Shown here: positions 1-6,597 of the stretch, piece after piece
How the letters are laid out: each line of letters begins with the position of its first letter
Position numbering within the stretch: position 1 is the first letter of the stretch
DNA from: Micavibrio sp. UBA5703
Lineage (GTDB): Bacteria; Pseudomonadota; Alphaproteobacteria; Micavibrionales; Micavibrionaceae
DNA length: 16,635 bases
Direction: 5' to 3'
NCBI GenBank assembly: GCA_002420015.1
Contig: DIHF01000010.1
Location: 22,966 to 39,600, forward strand
Made by a program: the position numbers and the translations under genes
Notes under the pieces: generated by a model
The model's database searches: none
What the model saw: only the letters and a program-made list of their open reading frames with translations
What the model was told of the DNA's origin: nothing

Positions 1-58
1 GAAAAGTTCCGGGAGCCGGGAGCTTGTTTTCTGTACCGTACCTTATAGCGAGACGCTT

Positions 59-1168
59 ATGCAGGGCCGCATCAGGAAGATAGCCTTCGTATTGCCGAAC
101 TTTGAGGCGGGAGGCGCCGAGCGTGTGATGCTGACTGTGGCAAGCAATCTCGACCGCAGCCGATTCGAGCCGGTGATATTGGTTTTCAACGATGCGGGGC
201 CGCTGAGGAATATCATCGCAGAAGATATTCGCGTTGTATCCCTGAATGCAAAAAAGGTCAGCCGGGGGGCTTTCTCATTCGTTCGTGCGGTTTGGGAATG
301 TTCGCCCGATCTTGTTATCAGCACGATGGCGCACCTGAATATTGCCGTTCTCCTGATGAAGCCGTTTTTGCCGAAAGTGCCGATCATCGTGAGGGAGGCC
401 ATAACGCCGGGATTTTTTTCGAAAAGCCCTGTCAAATATATGATCCTGATGGCCGGATATTATCTGTTGTATCCGTTTGCTGACGGGATCCTTTCTCCGA
501 CCCGCATGGTATTCGAAGAGATGCCCGCTTCTTTGCGGCGCCGTAAGGGAAAGCTCCGCCGTATTTATAATCCTGTAAACGAAACGATGATTCGTAAAAA
601 GTCTGATGGGGTGGTCAGGGAAAGCCTGGCGCGCCCCGGCCAAAAGCTTTTTATCGCTGCGGGCCGCCTTGTGGATCAGAAAGGTTTTGATCTGCTGATC
701 GAAGCTTTGAAAGTCTGGAAATCAAAGGACGATTGGCGGCTGGTGATATTGGGAGAAGGGCCGGACCATCAAAAGTTGCAGGAAATGATCGACATCTCAG
801 GCATGTATCAGGTTAAGCTTGGGGGGTACAAGGAAAATCCATGGATGTTTTTTGCGGTGGCGGACAGATTTTTATTGCCTTCTCGTTACGAGGGGTTACC
901 AAATGTCGCGTTGGAAGCTTTGGCGCTGGGGGCGCCCGTGATTGCGATGGACACAGCCGGAGGAATAGCAGAGATTGCGGAGGAAGCGGAAAGCGGGGAC
1001 GTCAGAATAGCGGACAGTATGGACGCGTTTTTGAAAATGATGGGAGAGGTGAGTGCGGCTGAAGCGGCTGGGCCACGTAAAACACTTCTTCCCGAGTGCT
1101 TTTCACTGGGTGCGGTGGTTTCGGCGTATCAGGATGCGTTTGACGGTCTTTTATCGGTGCGGCATTAG
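59..1168 (+). CDS. GT4-family glycosyltransferase (first)
   Basis: The 369-residue protein has the two-lobed GT-B layout of family 4 retaining glycosyltransferases, which move a sugar from a nucleotide donor to a lipid-linked or glycan acceptor on the cytoplasmic face of the membrane. The N-terminal lobe opens with the glycine-rich loop GGAER at residues 18-22. The C-terminal lobe starts near residue 200 with GRLVDQKGFDLL, followed by LGEGP, and has the donor-binding E-x7-E motif in EGLPNVALE near residues 278-286. Length is normal for the family. The reading frame is open upstream to the window edge, but the ATG at 59 puts the glycine loop at the usual distance from the N-terminus, so it is the likely start. 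The next gene begins 8 bp after the stop. Donor and acceptor cannot be deduced. Confidence 0.9.
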   Translation: MQGRIRKIAFVLPNFEAGGAERVMLTVASNLDRSRFEPVILVFNDAGPLRNIIAEDIRVVSLNAKKVSRGAFSFVRAVWECSPDLVISTMAHLNIAVLLMKPFLPKVPIIVREAITPGFFSKSPVKYMILMAGYYLLYPFADGILSPTRMVFEEMPASLRRRKGKLRRIYNPVNETMIRKKSDGVVRESLARPGQKLFIAAGRLVDQKGFDLLIEALKVWKSKDDWRLVILGEGPDHQKLQEMIDISGMYQVKLGGYKENPWMFFAVADRFLLPSRYEGLPNVALEALALGAPVIAMDTAGGIAEIAEEAESGDVRIADSMDAFLKMMGEVSAAEAAGPRKTLLPECFSLGAVVSAYQDAFDGLLSVRH

Positions 1169-1176
1169 GGGTTTTT

Positions 1177-3063
1177 ATGTGCGGTATTGCCGGATTTTTT
1201 TTGAATGATCGTGCGCTTGATGAAGTCGCCGCCTTAGCTCTCGCAGAACGGATGACCGACAGAATCGTTCATCGTGGCCCCGACGATTCCGGAATCGAGG
1301 TCATAACAGCCGGAAGTTCCTTGCTGGCGCTGGGGCACCGCCGTCTGTCGGTCGTCGACCTGACTGAAGCAGGGCGCCAGCCCATGGTTTCCGGGGATGG
1401 TCGCTTTACGATCATTTATAATGGGGAAGTCTATGCGCTTGAGGCGTTGCGCGAGGCATTGCTGGCCAGCGGCTATGTATTTCGCGGTCATTCAGATACA
1501 GAAGTGATTTTAGAGTATTGCGCCCGGTGGGGTGTAGAGAGATGCCTGCCTAAACTTGAGGGGATGTTCGCATTCGCTCTGTGGGACGAACGCGAAAAGA
1601 CCCTGACGCTTGCGCGCGATCAGGCGGGGATCAAACCCCTCTACTGGATGAAAAGAGGGAGCATGTTCGGTTTCGCATCGGAATTGAAGGCGCTGATGCC
1701 CCTGCTCGACAAGGATATGCCTTCTATCAGCCGCCGGGGGCAATTGCTTTATGCGCATAACGGTTATATTCCCGCACCGTATACGATTTATGAGGATGTC
1801 CATAAATTATTGCCGGGGCATTTCCTGACACTTAGAACGGGAGAAGAAACGCCTTCCATCAAATCCTACTGGACGTGGTCTGATTTCTCTCAGACGGAAG
1901 ACAGCGCGGATTGGAACAGCCGAATGCATGAGGTTTTGAGCGAATCTGTGCGGGTGACGCTGGATGCGGATGTGCCTGTCGGATGCTTTCTGTCCGGCGG
2001 CATCGATTCAAGTCTTGTGACGGCTTTGATGCAGTCGCACAGCCGCAGGCCCGTGAAAACTTTTGCGATTGGCTTCGAGCAGGAGGAGTTTAACGAGGCG
2101 CCGTTTGCCAAGGCTGTCGCACAACATCTGGGAACCGATCATACGGAGATGATTGTCGGAGAAAAAGATATGCTGGATGTCGTGCCGATGCTTTCCGGCA
2201 TGTATGACGAACCATTTTCGGATTCGTCCCAGATTCCGACTTACCTCGTGTCAAAGCTGGCGAGGGAACGTGTAACGGTTTCGTTGTCCGGCGATGGCGG
2301 GGACGAGTTGTTCTCCGGCTACAGGCGCTACGGCTGGGCGGTCAGGGCATCCTCGGTTGCCGCGTTCATGCCGCGCGGTATCAGGGATGTTTTGGGCGCA
2401 ATCACTCCCGGCCTGCGGCCTGTGATAGGCGGGCCGTCAAGGCTTTCAAGCTATATGGGTTTGCTGGGGGCGTCTGATTTCGACGGTCTTTACGATGTCC
2501 TTCTGGCATATGATACCCCGCTGAAGAAGGCGGACGAAAAAGAAATGCGGGCTTTTATGCGCGCCGGGTCGTCGCAGTGTCCCATGGGGGCAAAGATTGA
2601 AGATAAAGTGAAGGCCATGCGCCGTATAGATTTCCGGCAATACATGGTCGATGACGTGTTGACGAAGGTCGATCGCGCCAGTATGGCTGTTTCCCTTGAA
2701 ACCCGTGTGCCGCTTTTGAACAGGCGCGTGATAGATATGGCATGCCGCCTGCCGATCGAACGCCTGACGGACGGGAAAACGGGCAAGATTATCTTGCGCG
2801 ATATTTTGGCGCAATATGTACCGCGTCAGATGTTCGATCGTCCGAAGATGGGGTTTGGCGTACCGCTTGCTGCGTGGATACGGGGGCCATTGAAAGATAT
2901 GGTTGTCGCCAATATCGAGAAGGCATTGGCTGGGGATGCGCCCTTTGATCCGGCGCGCACAAGAAAAGCTCTCTCCGCCCATCTGCGCGGCGAGCGTGAC
3001 AATAGCTATATTTTGTGGCTCATATCGGCTTATGGCGGCTGGCGGGCGCGGGTGGAACGATGA
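1177..3063 (+). CDS. asnB: Asparagine synthetase-type glutamine amidotransferase
   Basis: The protein has 628 residues in two domains. The N-terminal class II glutaminase domain starts with the nucleophile Cys2 (MCGIAG) and carries HRGPDDSG at residues 32-39. The C-terminal ATP-pyrophosphatase domain has the PP-loop SGGIDS at 273-278, then SGDGGDELF at 371-379 and the KVDRASM stretch near 497. All motifs are intact and the length is typical. The family transfers ammonia from glutamine to an adenylated carboxylate, classically aspartate to asparagine. Here the gene sits between two GT4 genes, 8 bp after the first and overlapping the second by 4 bp. Such copies in polysaccharide clusters may amidate a sugar acid or glycan carboxylate instead; that is inference, and housekeeping AsnB activity remains possible. 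A weak AGGGG precedes the start. Confidence 0.92.
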   Translation: MCGIAGFFLNDRALDEVAALALAERMTDRIVHRGPDDSGIEVITAGSSLLALGHRRLSVVDLTEAGRQPMVSGDGRFTIIYNGEVYALEALREALLASGYVFRGHSDTEVILEYCARWGVERCLPKLEGMFAFALWDEREKTLTLARDQAGIKPLYWMKRGSMFGFASELKALMPLLDKDMPSISRRGQLLYAHNGYIPAPYTIYEDVHKLLPGHFLTLRTGEETPSIKSYWTWSDFSQTEDSADWNSRMHEVLSESVRVTLDADVPVGCFLSGGIDSSLVTALMQSHSRRPVKTFAIGFEQEEFNEAPFAKAVAQHLGTDHTEMIVGEKDMLDVVPMLSGMYDEPFSDSSQIPTYLVSKLARERVTVSLSGDGGDELFSGYRRYGWAVRASSVAAFMPRGIRDVLGAITPGLRPVIGGPSRLSSYMGLLGASDFDGLYDVLLAYDTPLKKADEKEMRAFMRAGSSQCPMGAKIEDKVKAMRRIDFRQYMVDDVLTKVDRASMAVSLETRVPLLNRRVIDMACRLPIERLTDGKTGKIILRDILAQYVPRQMFDRPKMGFGVPLAAWIRGPLKDMVVANIEKALAGDAPFDPARTRKALSAHLRGERDNSYILWLISAYGGWRARVER

Positions 3064-4154
3064 AGAACATCGTGTTCGTTATTGCCGATATGGGCATGGG
3101 CGGTGCACAACGCGTGGTGTCTTTGCTGGCGGAGCGGCTTTCCTCTTTGCCTGATTATCGCATAGGCGTTGTAATAATGGGGGAAGGGATACATCAGAGT
3201 TTTTTCCCGCTTCCATCTTCGGTCAGGATTACGCCTTTAAACGCTGCACAGGCATCTTCAGGTTTTTTTGCAGGGATTTGTGCAAACATCTTGAGAATAA
3301 GGAAGCTGCGCCATGCTTTGAACCGTCTGGAGCCGGATTGCGTTGTCTCCTTTCAGACGGAAACCAACTGCATCGCTCTGATATCCATGATGGGTTCAGG
3401 CATTCCGGTGATTGTGTCCGAACGCTCCGATCCATATCTTTACCCGAACGCAAAAATCTGGAGGCTGATCCGCCGTATCGTTTATCCTTTGGCTAGCGGA
3501 GCCGTCTTTCAGACAGCGCATGCGGCGCGTTTTTTTGACGGCCTCATTAAAGACAGGGCTGTAATTTTCAACCCCGTGAATGCGTGTGACGCCGCTTCGT
3601 CTGAAGTTCAGGCAGGGCCGTATATTCTTGGCGTAGGCAGGCTCTCGCCGGAGAAAGGGTTCGACGATCTGATTGCGGCGCATGCAATCGCCAGAAAGGC
3701 GCATCCTGAATTGAACCTTGTCCTTGTGGGCGACGGGCCTGAAAGGGCGGCGCTGGAGAACATGGCCTTACGGCTTGGAACAAGGGAGAGTGTCTTTTTT
3801 GCAGGGGCTCGGCGTGATCTGGCTGCATACTACAACCCGGCAGAAGTTTTTATTCTGCCTTCGCGTTACGAGGGGTTGCCGAATGCCTTGCTGGAGGCGA
3901 TGGCGCAGGGCTGCGCCGTGGTTTCAACTCCAATGTTTGCCGCTGCGCCGGAAATCATTACGCATGGAAGGGATGGCCTGATTGCGGCTGACGGCAGCCC
4001 AGAGGCGCTTGCGAGAGAGGTGTTAAAAATTTATGAAAATAAAAGTTTGAAATCTGAATTGTCGGCACAGGCGAAAATCAGTGCGGCCAGGTTTGAGAGC
4101 AAAAAGGTAGCCGGAGAATGGATTGATTTCATTAATATAGTCTTTCCAATTTAA
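3060..4154 (+). CDS. GT4-family glycosyltransferase (second)
   Basis: This is a 364-residue GT-B glycosyltransferase of family 4. The ATG at 3060 overlaps the stop of the amidotransferase gene in an ATGA junction and gives MKNIVFVIADMGMGGAQRVV, the standard N-terminal glycine loop. The longer frame from 3015 would add 15 unneeded residues inside the upstream gene. The C-terminal lobe contains GVGRLSPEKGFDDL, VGDGPE and the donor-site E-x7-E motif in EGLPNALLE. It resembles the first glycosyltransferase in this window in its key motifs, so the two probably add successive sugars to one repeat unit. The last six codons and the TAA lie inside the left arm of a 107-bp palindrome, so the C-terminus may have been reshaped by that element. 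Donor unknown. Confidence 0.9.
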   Translation: MKNIVFVIADMGMGGAQRVVSLLAERLSSLPDYRIGVVIMGEGIHQSFFPLPSSVRITPLNAAQASSGFFAGICANILRIRKLRHALNRLEPDCVVSFQTETNCIALISMMGSGIPVIVSERSDPYLYPNAKIWRLIRRIVYPLASGAVFQTAHAARFFDGLIKDRAVIFNPVNACDAASSEVQAGPYILGVGRLSPEKGFDDLIAAHAIARKAHPELNLVLVGDGPERAALENMALRLGTRESVFFAGARRDLAAYYNPAEVFILPSRYEGLPNALLEAMAQGCAVVSTPMFAAAPEIITHGRDGLIAADGSPEALAREVLKIYENKSLKSELSAQAKISAARFESKKVAGEWIDFINIVFPI

Positions 4155-4242
4155 TTTTGGACATCGTTGCTGCGCTCCTCACGTAGGTTTTTCTACGCTT
4201 CGTCGCTTGCGCCTTGTCCAAAAATAAATTGGTTTGACTATA
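4136..4242. repeat. 107-bp imperfect palindromic element (REP/MITE-like)
   Basis: The outer arms are 4136-4163 and 4215-4242. The reverse complement of the right arm matches the left arm at 24 of 28 positions, differing in one block of three and one single base. The 51-bp centre holds a smaller stem, CGTAG at 4182-4186 and CTACG at 4193-4197, around a six-base loop containing five T. The left arm includes the final codons and the TAA stop of the upstream glycosyltransferase. No T-run follows the outer stem, so it is not a textbook intrinsic terminator, although transcripts would fold strongly here. It may be a mobile palindromic repeat, a transcription boundary, or both. Confidence 0.7.
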
Positions 4243-4260
4243 GCTTTTGCGTTTAAAAGC
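4243..4260. repeat. Short hairpin GCTTTT/AAAAGC
   Basis: GCTTTT at 4243-4248 pairs with AAAAGC at 4255-4260 across a six-base loop, immediately after the larger palindrome. It has no following T-run. It may be part of the promoter region of the regulator gene. The nearby TTGACT at 4234-4239 and the extended -10-like TGCTATGAA at 4270-4278 are not at ideal spacing, so no promoter is called with confidence. Confidence 0.3.
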
Positions 4261-4299
4261 GTATCTTCTTGCTATGAATGTGGCGCTCTGCTAGGTAAT

Positions 4300-4314
4300 G
4301 TTCATAAAATGAAC
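4300..4314. promoter_or_regulatory. Candidate operator dyad upstream of the winged-helix gene
   Basis: A perfect inverted repeat, GTTCAT-AAA-ATGAAC, with 6-bp arms and a 3-bp centre lies 25 bp before the start codon of the winged-helix regulator. Its size suits a dimeric winged-helix protein contacting two half-sites. It lies just downstream of a possible extended -10 sequence (4270-4278), a position where binding would repress. Autoregulation is inference; a chance dyad in AT-rich sequence cannot be excluded. Confidence 0.35.
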
Positions 4315-4339
4315 GCGAGATTCTTTTGAGTGAGCGGAT

Positions 4340-5011
4340 ATGTCTGCAGAATTGCAAGCAAACCATCATATAGATTCGATGCCGGAAGCAGTCGGTGGAT
4401 TTGATGAGCGCATTCTGCGCCAGATTCTGTGCTCCGTTGACAACAATGCCCATCTTTCCCAGCGTCAGTTATCAAACGAACTGGGGATCGCCCTTGGTTC
4501 GGTTAACTGGTATATCAAGCGCTGTATGCATAAGGGGTTGATAAAAATATCCCGGGCCCCGTTACGGCGTTATATGTATTATCTTACCCCACAGGGCATG
4601 GAGGAAAAGGGCCGCCTTGTAGCACAATACCTGAAGTGGTCTTTGGACTTTTTCCGGATGGGACGCGAAGAGTCGGCGTCTATCCTTGCCCGTTGTGCTG
4701 CGAACGGCAGGTTTGACATCCTGCTGGCCGGTAACAGCGACCTCGCCGAAATTTTTATCATGAGCGCCGTAGATACCCCGGTTACCATTCATGCCATATA
4801 CGACGAGGTGCATAACAAGGGCGGCAAGCGTCTGCGGGTCCCGATCACGGGCGTTATTCCTGCCGGGATGCCTGGTGCAACCTATATTCTGACCGATATG
4901 TTCCGGCCGCAGGCGACATGGGATTCTCTATGTGCTGCCGGTATTGCGGCCAGATCTATCGTTGTGCCGGAATTGCTTTACTTTCGGCCCGTTGAAAAGA
5001 GGGTGCAATGA
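4340..5011 (+). CDS. MarR-type EPS-associated winged-helix regulator with extra C-terminal domain
   Basis: The 223-residue protein has an N-terminal winged helix-turn-helix at about residues 22-100. LSQRQLSNELGIALGSVNWY is the helix-turn-helix, followed by a KGLIKI segment and a wing ending in YYLTPQGMEEKG. This arrangement matches the MarR-family EPS-associated regulators found in proteobacterial polysaccharide loci, which are usually only about 100 residues long. The remaining residues (about 110-223) form an additional alpha/beta domain beginning FDILLAGNSDLAEIF, which looks like a first strand and glycine turn of a Rossmann-like fold and could sense a ligand. No membrane segment is visible. 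The gene starts after a 185-bp gap and its stop overlaps the NusG-paralog start, so the two are co-expressed. DNA binding is well supported; the ligand and targets are not known. Confidence 0.8.
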   Translation: MSAELQANHHIDSMPEAVGGFDERILRQILCSVDNNAHLSQRQLSNELGIALGSVNWYIKRCMHKGLIKISRAPLRRYMYYLTPQGMEEKGRLVAQYLKWSLDFFRMGREESASILARCAANGRFDILLAGNSDLAEIFIMSAVDTPVTIHAIYDEVHNKGGKRLRVPITGVIPAGMPGATYILTDMFRPQATWDSLCAAGIAARSIVVPELLYFRPVEKRVQ

Positions 5012-5505
5012 TGTGGGTTGTCGTCTGCACACACCCCAACCGGGAATTCATGGCCATCGACAATCTGCGCCGGCAGGGATACGAGGTGTATTGCCCGATG
5101 CTGGCCAAAAGGTGCCGTCATGCCCGCAAAGTGGAGATGGTCAAGCGTCCGCTGTTTCCTGGTTATTTGTTTGTGTCGCTTGACCGTCTGGTGCAGGGCA
5201 TTCATTCCATCCATTCTACATTCGGTGTAAGGCACCTTGTGAAATTTGGAGAAGTGCCGGCACGCCTTTCCGAGCGTTTCATCAGTGAACTTAAGGCCCG
5301 TGAAGTAGATGGGTTGATCTCTCCCCCGCCGATTGAGGAAACGTTCCCGAACGGAGGGCCTGTCGTTATAAAAGATGGCGTGTTCAAGGATTTCGCGGCG
5401 ACCGTTTTTTCATGTCAGGCGCAGGATCGCGTGATTGTTCTTCTGGATTTTTTGAAGCGCACGGTCAAGACGGTTGTGCCGGTGGAAAATTTAGAGCGTG
5501 TCTGA
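5008..5505 (+). CDS. NusG/RfaH-family operon-specific antiterminator
   Basis: The 165-residue protein has an N-terminal NGN domain that binds RNA polymerase, starting MMWVVVCTHPNREFMAIDNL and containing the family signature RPLFPGYLFV near residues 49-58. A linker leads to a C-terminal KOW-like domain (about 113-165) with PVVIKDGVFKDFAATVF. It lies in a glycan locus and is coupled to a regulator by a 4-bp overlap, which marks it as a specialised paralog (as RfaH in enterobacteria or UpxY in Bacteroides) and not housekeeping NusG, whose gene normally lies beside secE and ribosomal protein genes. Two consecutive ATG codons (5008 and 5011) can serve as start. An ops-like element follows 53 bp after the stop. 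Action on the downstream operon is inferred. Confidence 0.88.
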   Translation: MMWVVVCTHPNREFMAIDNLRRQGYEVYCPMLAKRCRHARKVEMVKRPLFPGYLFVSLDRLVQGIHSIHSTFGVRHLVKFGEVPARLSERFISELKAREVDGLISPPPIEETFPNGGPVVIKDGVFKDFAATVFSCQAQDRVIVLLDFLKRTVKTVVPVENLERV

Positions 5506-5534
5506 TGTGACGGTGGCAGAAGGATGAAGGTTTA

Positions 5535-5569
5535 CAGGCGGGGTGATTCACCCGGCCTGCGGTAGCATG
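5535..5569 (+). promoter_or_regulatory. Putative ops/JUMPstart-like element with adjoining hairpin
   Basis: Within the 93-bp gap between the NusG paralog and pseB, a hairpin is formed by CAGGC (5535-5539) plus GGGTG (5541-5545), loop ATT, then CACCC (5549-5553) plus GCCTG (5555-5559), with one G opposite G. It runs directly into GCGGTAGCATG at 5559-5569, which matches the E. coli ops core GCGGTAGCGTG at 10 of 11 positions. In enterobacteria ops is part of the JUMPstart leader, where paused RNA polymerase recruits RfaH. The element lies 29 bp upstream of the pseB start codon and is oriented with transcription. The sequence match is direct; function is inference from RfaH biology. Confidence 0.6.
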
Positions 5570-5598
5570 GAAACAAAGGTTAGAAAACAGGATAGACA

Positions 5599-6597
5599 AT
5601 GACGAATATTTTTGAAGGAAAAACGATATTGGTGACCGGCGGCACCGGATCATTCGGCAGGAAATACGTCCGGTATATGCTGGACAAATACAACCCCAGA
5701 AAGATCATTGTTTTTTCTCGTGACGAGTTGAAACAGTTCGAGATGGCTCAGGACTTTCCAAATGAGGGGCGTATACGCTTTTTTCTTGGCGATGTCCGGG
5801 ATTACCAGAGGCTTCTGCGCGCTTTTGACGGCGTGGATATTGTCGTCCACGCTGCGGCACTCAAGCAGGTTCCGGCGGCCGAATACAATCCCATCGAATG
5901 CATAAAGACCAATGTGCACGGTGCGGAAAACATCATCAACGCTGCCATCGACAGCAGTGTCGAAAGGGTGATTGCCCTGTCCACCGACAAGGCCGTCAAT
6001 CCGATCAACCTTTACGGTGCGACCAAGCTTTGTTCCGACAAGCTGTTCGTTGCGGCCAATAATTACAGCATAACGAAATCGACGAAGTTTTCCGTCGTGC
6101 GCTACGGAAACGTTATCGGCTCGCGCGGCAGCGTCATCCCGTTCTTCAATGAGCAAAAGAAAACGGGTGTTCTGCCGATTACAGATGAACGCATGACCCG
6201 GTTCTGGATCACCTTGCAGCAGGGTGTCGAATTCGTTGTGCATTGTCTGGAATGTATGCAGGGCGGCGAAGTGTTTATCTCAAAAATTCCATCCATGCGG
6301 ATTACCGATTTGGCGAAAGCCATCGCGCCTGAGTGTGAATTGAAAATCATCGGCATTCGTCCGGGAGAGAAACTGCATGAAATTATGGTTCCTGCCGATG
6401 AATCCCGAAATGTCCTTGAGTTCAGGAAATTCTTTATCATTAAACCCAGCACGCCGTGGGGTAAGATTGACTACGAAACGCCATATTTTGGAGAGAAGGG
6501 AAAAGGCGTCGATCAGGACTTTTATTACGCCAGCGACAATAATCCCGACTGGATCAGCATCGAGAATTTAAAGGAAGTTGTGAAGAATGCGGCCTGA
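5599..6597 (+). CDS. pseB: UDP-GlcNAc 4,6-dehydratase (inverting), PseB
   Basis: This 332-residue soluble short-chain dehydrogenase/reductase should catalyse the first pseudaminic acid step: UDP-GlcNAc is dehydrated and C5-epimerised to the UDP-4-keto-6-deoxy-L-arabino-hexulose. The NAD(P)-binding loop TGGTGSFG is at residues 13-20. The STDK-x7-YGATK region gives Thr129, Asp130, Lys131, Tyr139 and Lys143, the same spacing as the catalytic residues of Helicobacter FlaA1/PseB. SRDELKQFEM near residue 40 and the short length without membrane helices favour PseB over the retaining membrane enzymes PglF/WbpM. An AGGA at 5589-5592 lies six bases before the ATG. It is the first enzyme gene after the ops-like element, and its end overlaps pseC by 11 bp. 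Confidence 0.92.
   Translation: MTNIFEGKTILVTGGTGSFGRKYVRYMLDKYNPRKIIVFSRDELKQFEMAQDFPNEGRIRFFLGDVRDYQRLLRAFDGVDIVVHAAALKQVPAAEYNPIECIKTNVHGAENIINAAIDSSVERVIALSTDKAVNPINLYGATKLCSDKLFVAANNYSITKSTKFSVVRYGNVIGSRGSVIPFFNEQKKTGVLPITDERMTRFWITLQQGVEFVVHCLECMQGGEVFISKIPSMRITDLAKAIAPECELKIIGIRPGEKLHEIMVPADESRNVLEFRKFFIIKPSTPWGKIDYETPYFGEKGKGVDQDFYYASDNNPDWISIENLKEVVKNAA

Noticed and set aside
1..83. Possible C-terminus of an upstream gene (frames ending at TAG 46-48 or TAG 81-83) and an upstream extension of the first GT4 frame
   Set aside because: Too short to show any family feature; the 59 start of the GT4 gene fits the family N-terminus, so no separate feature is called.
4136..4242. Reading the palindrome as a standard Rho-independent terminator
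   Set aside because: The outer stem is AT-rich, has mismatches and a 51-base centre, and is not followed by a T-run. It may still act as a boundary.
5650..6243. A 197-codon - strand open frame opposite pseB
   Set aside because: Shadow of pseB, whose NAD-binding and catalytic motifs are intact on the + strand.
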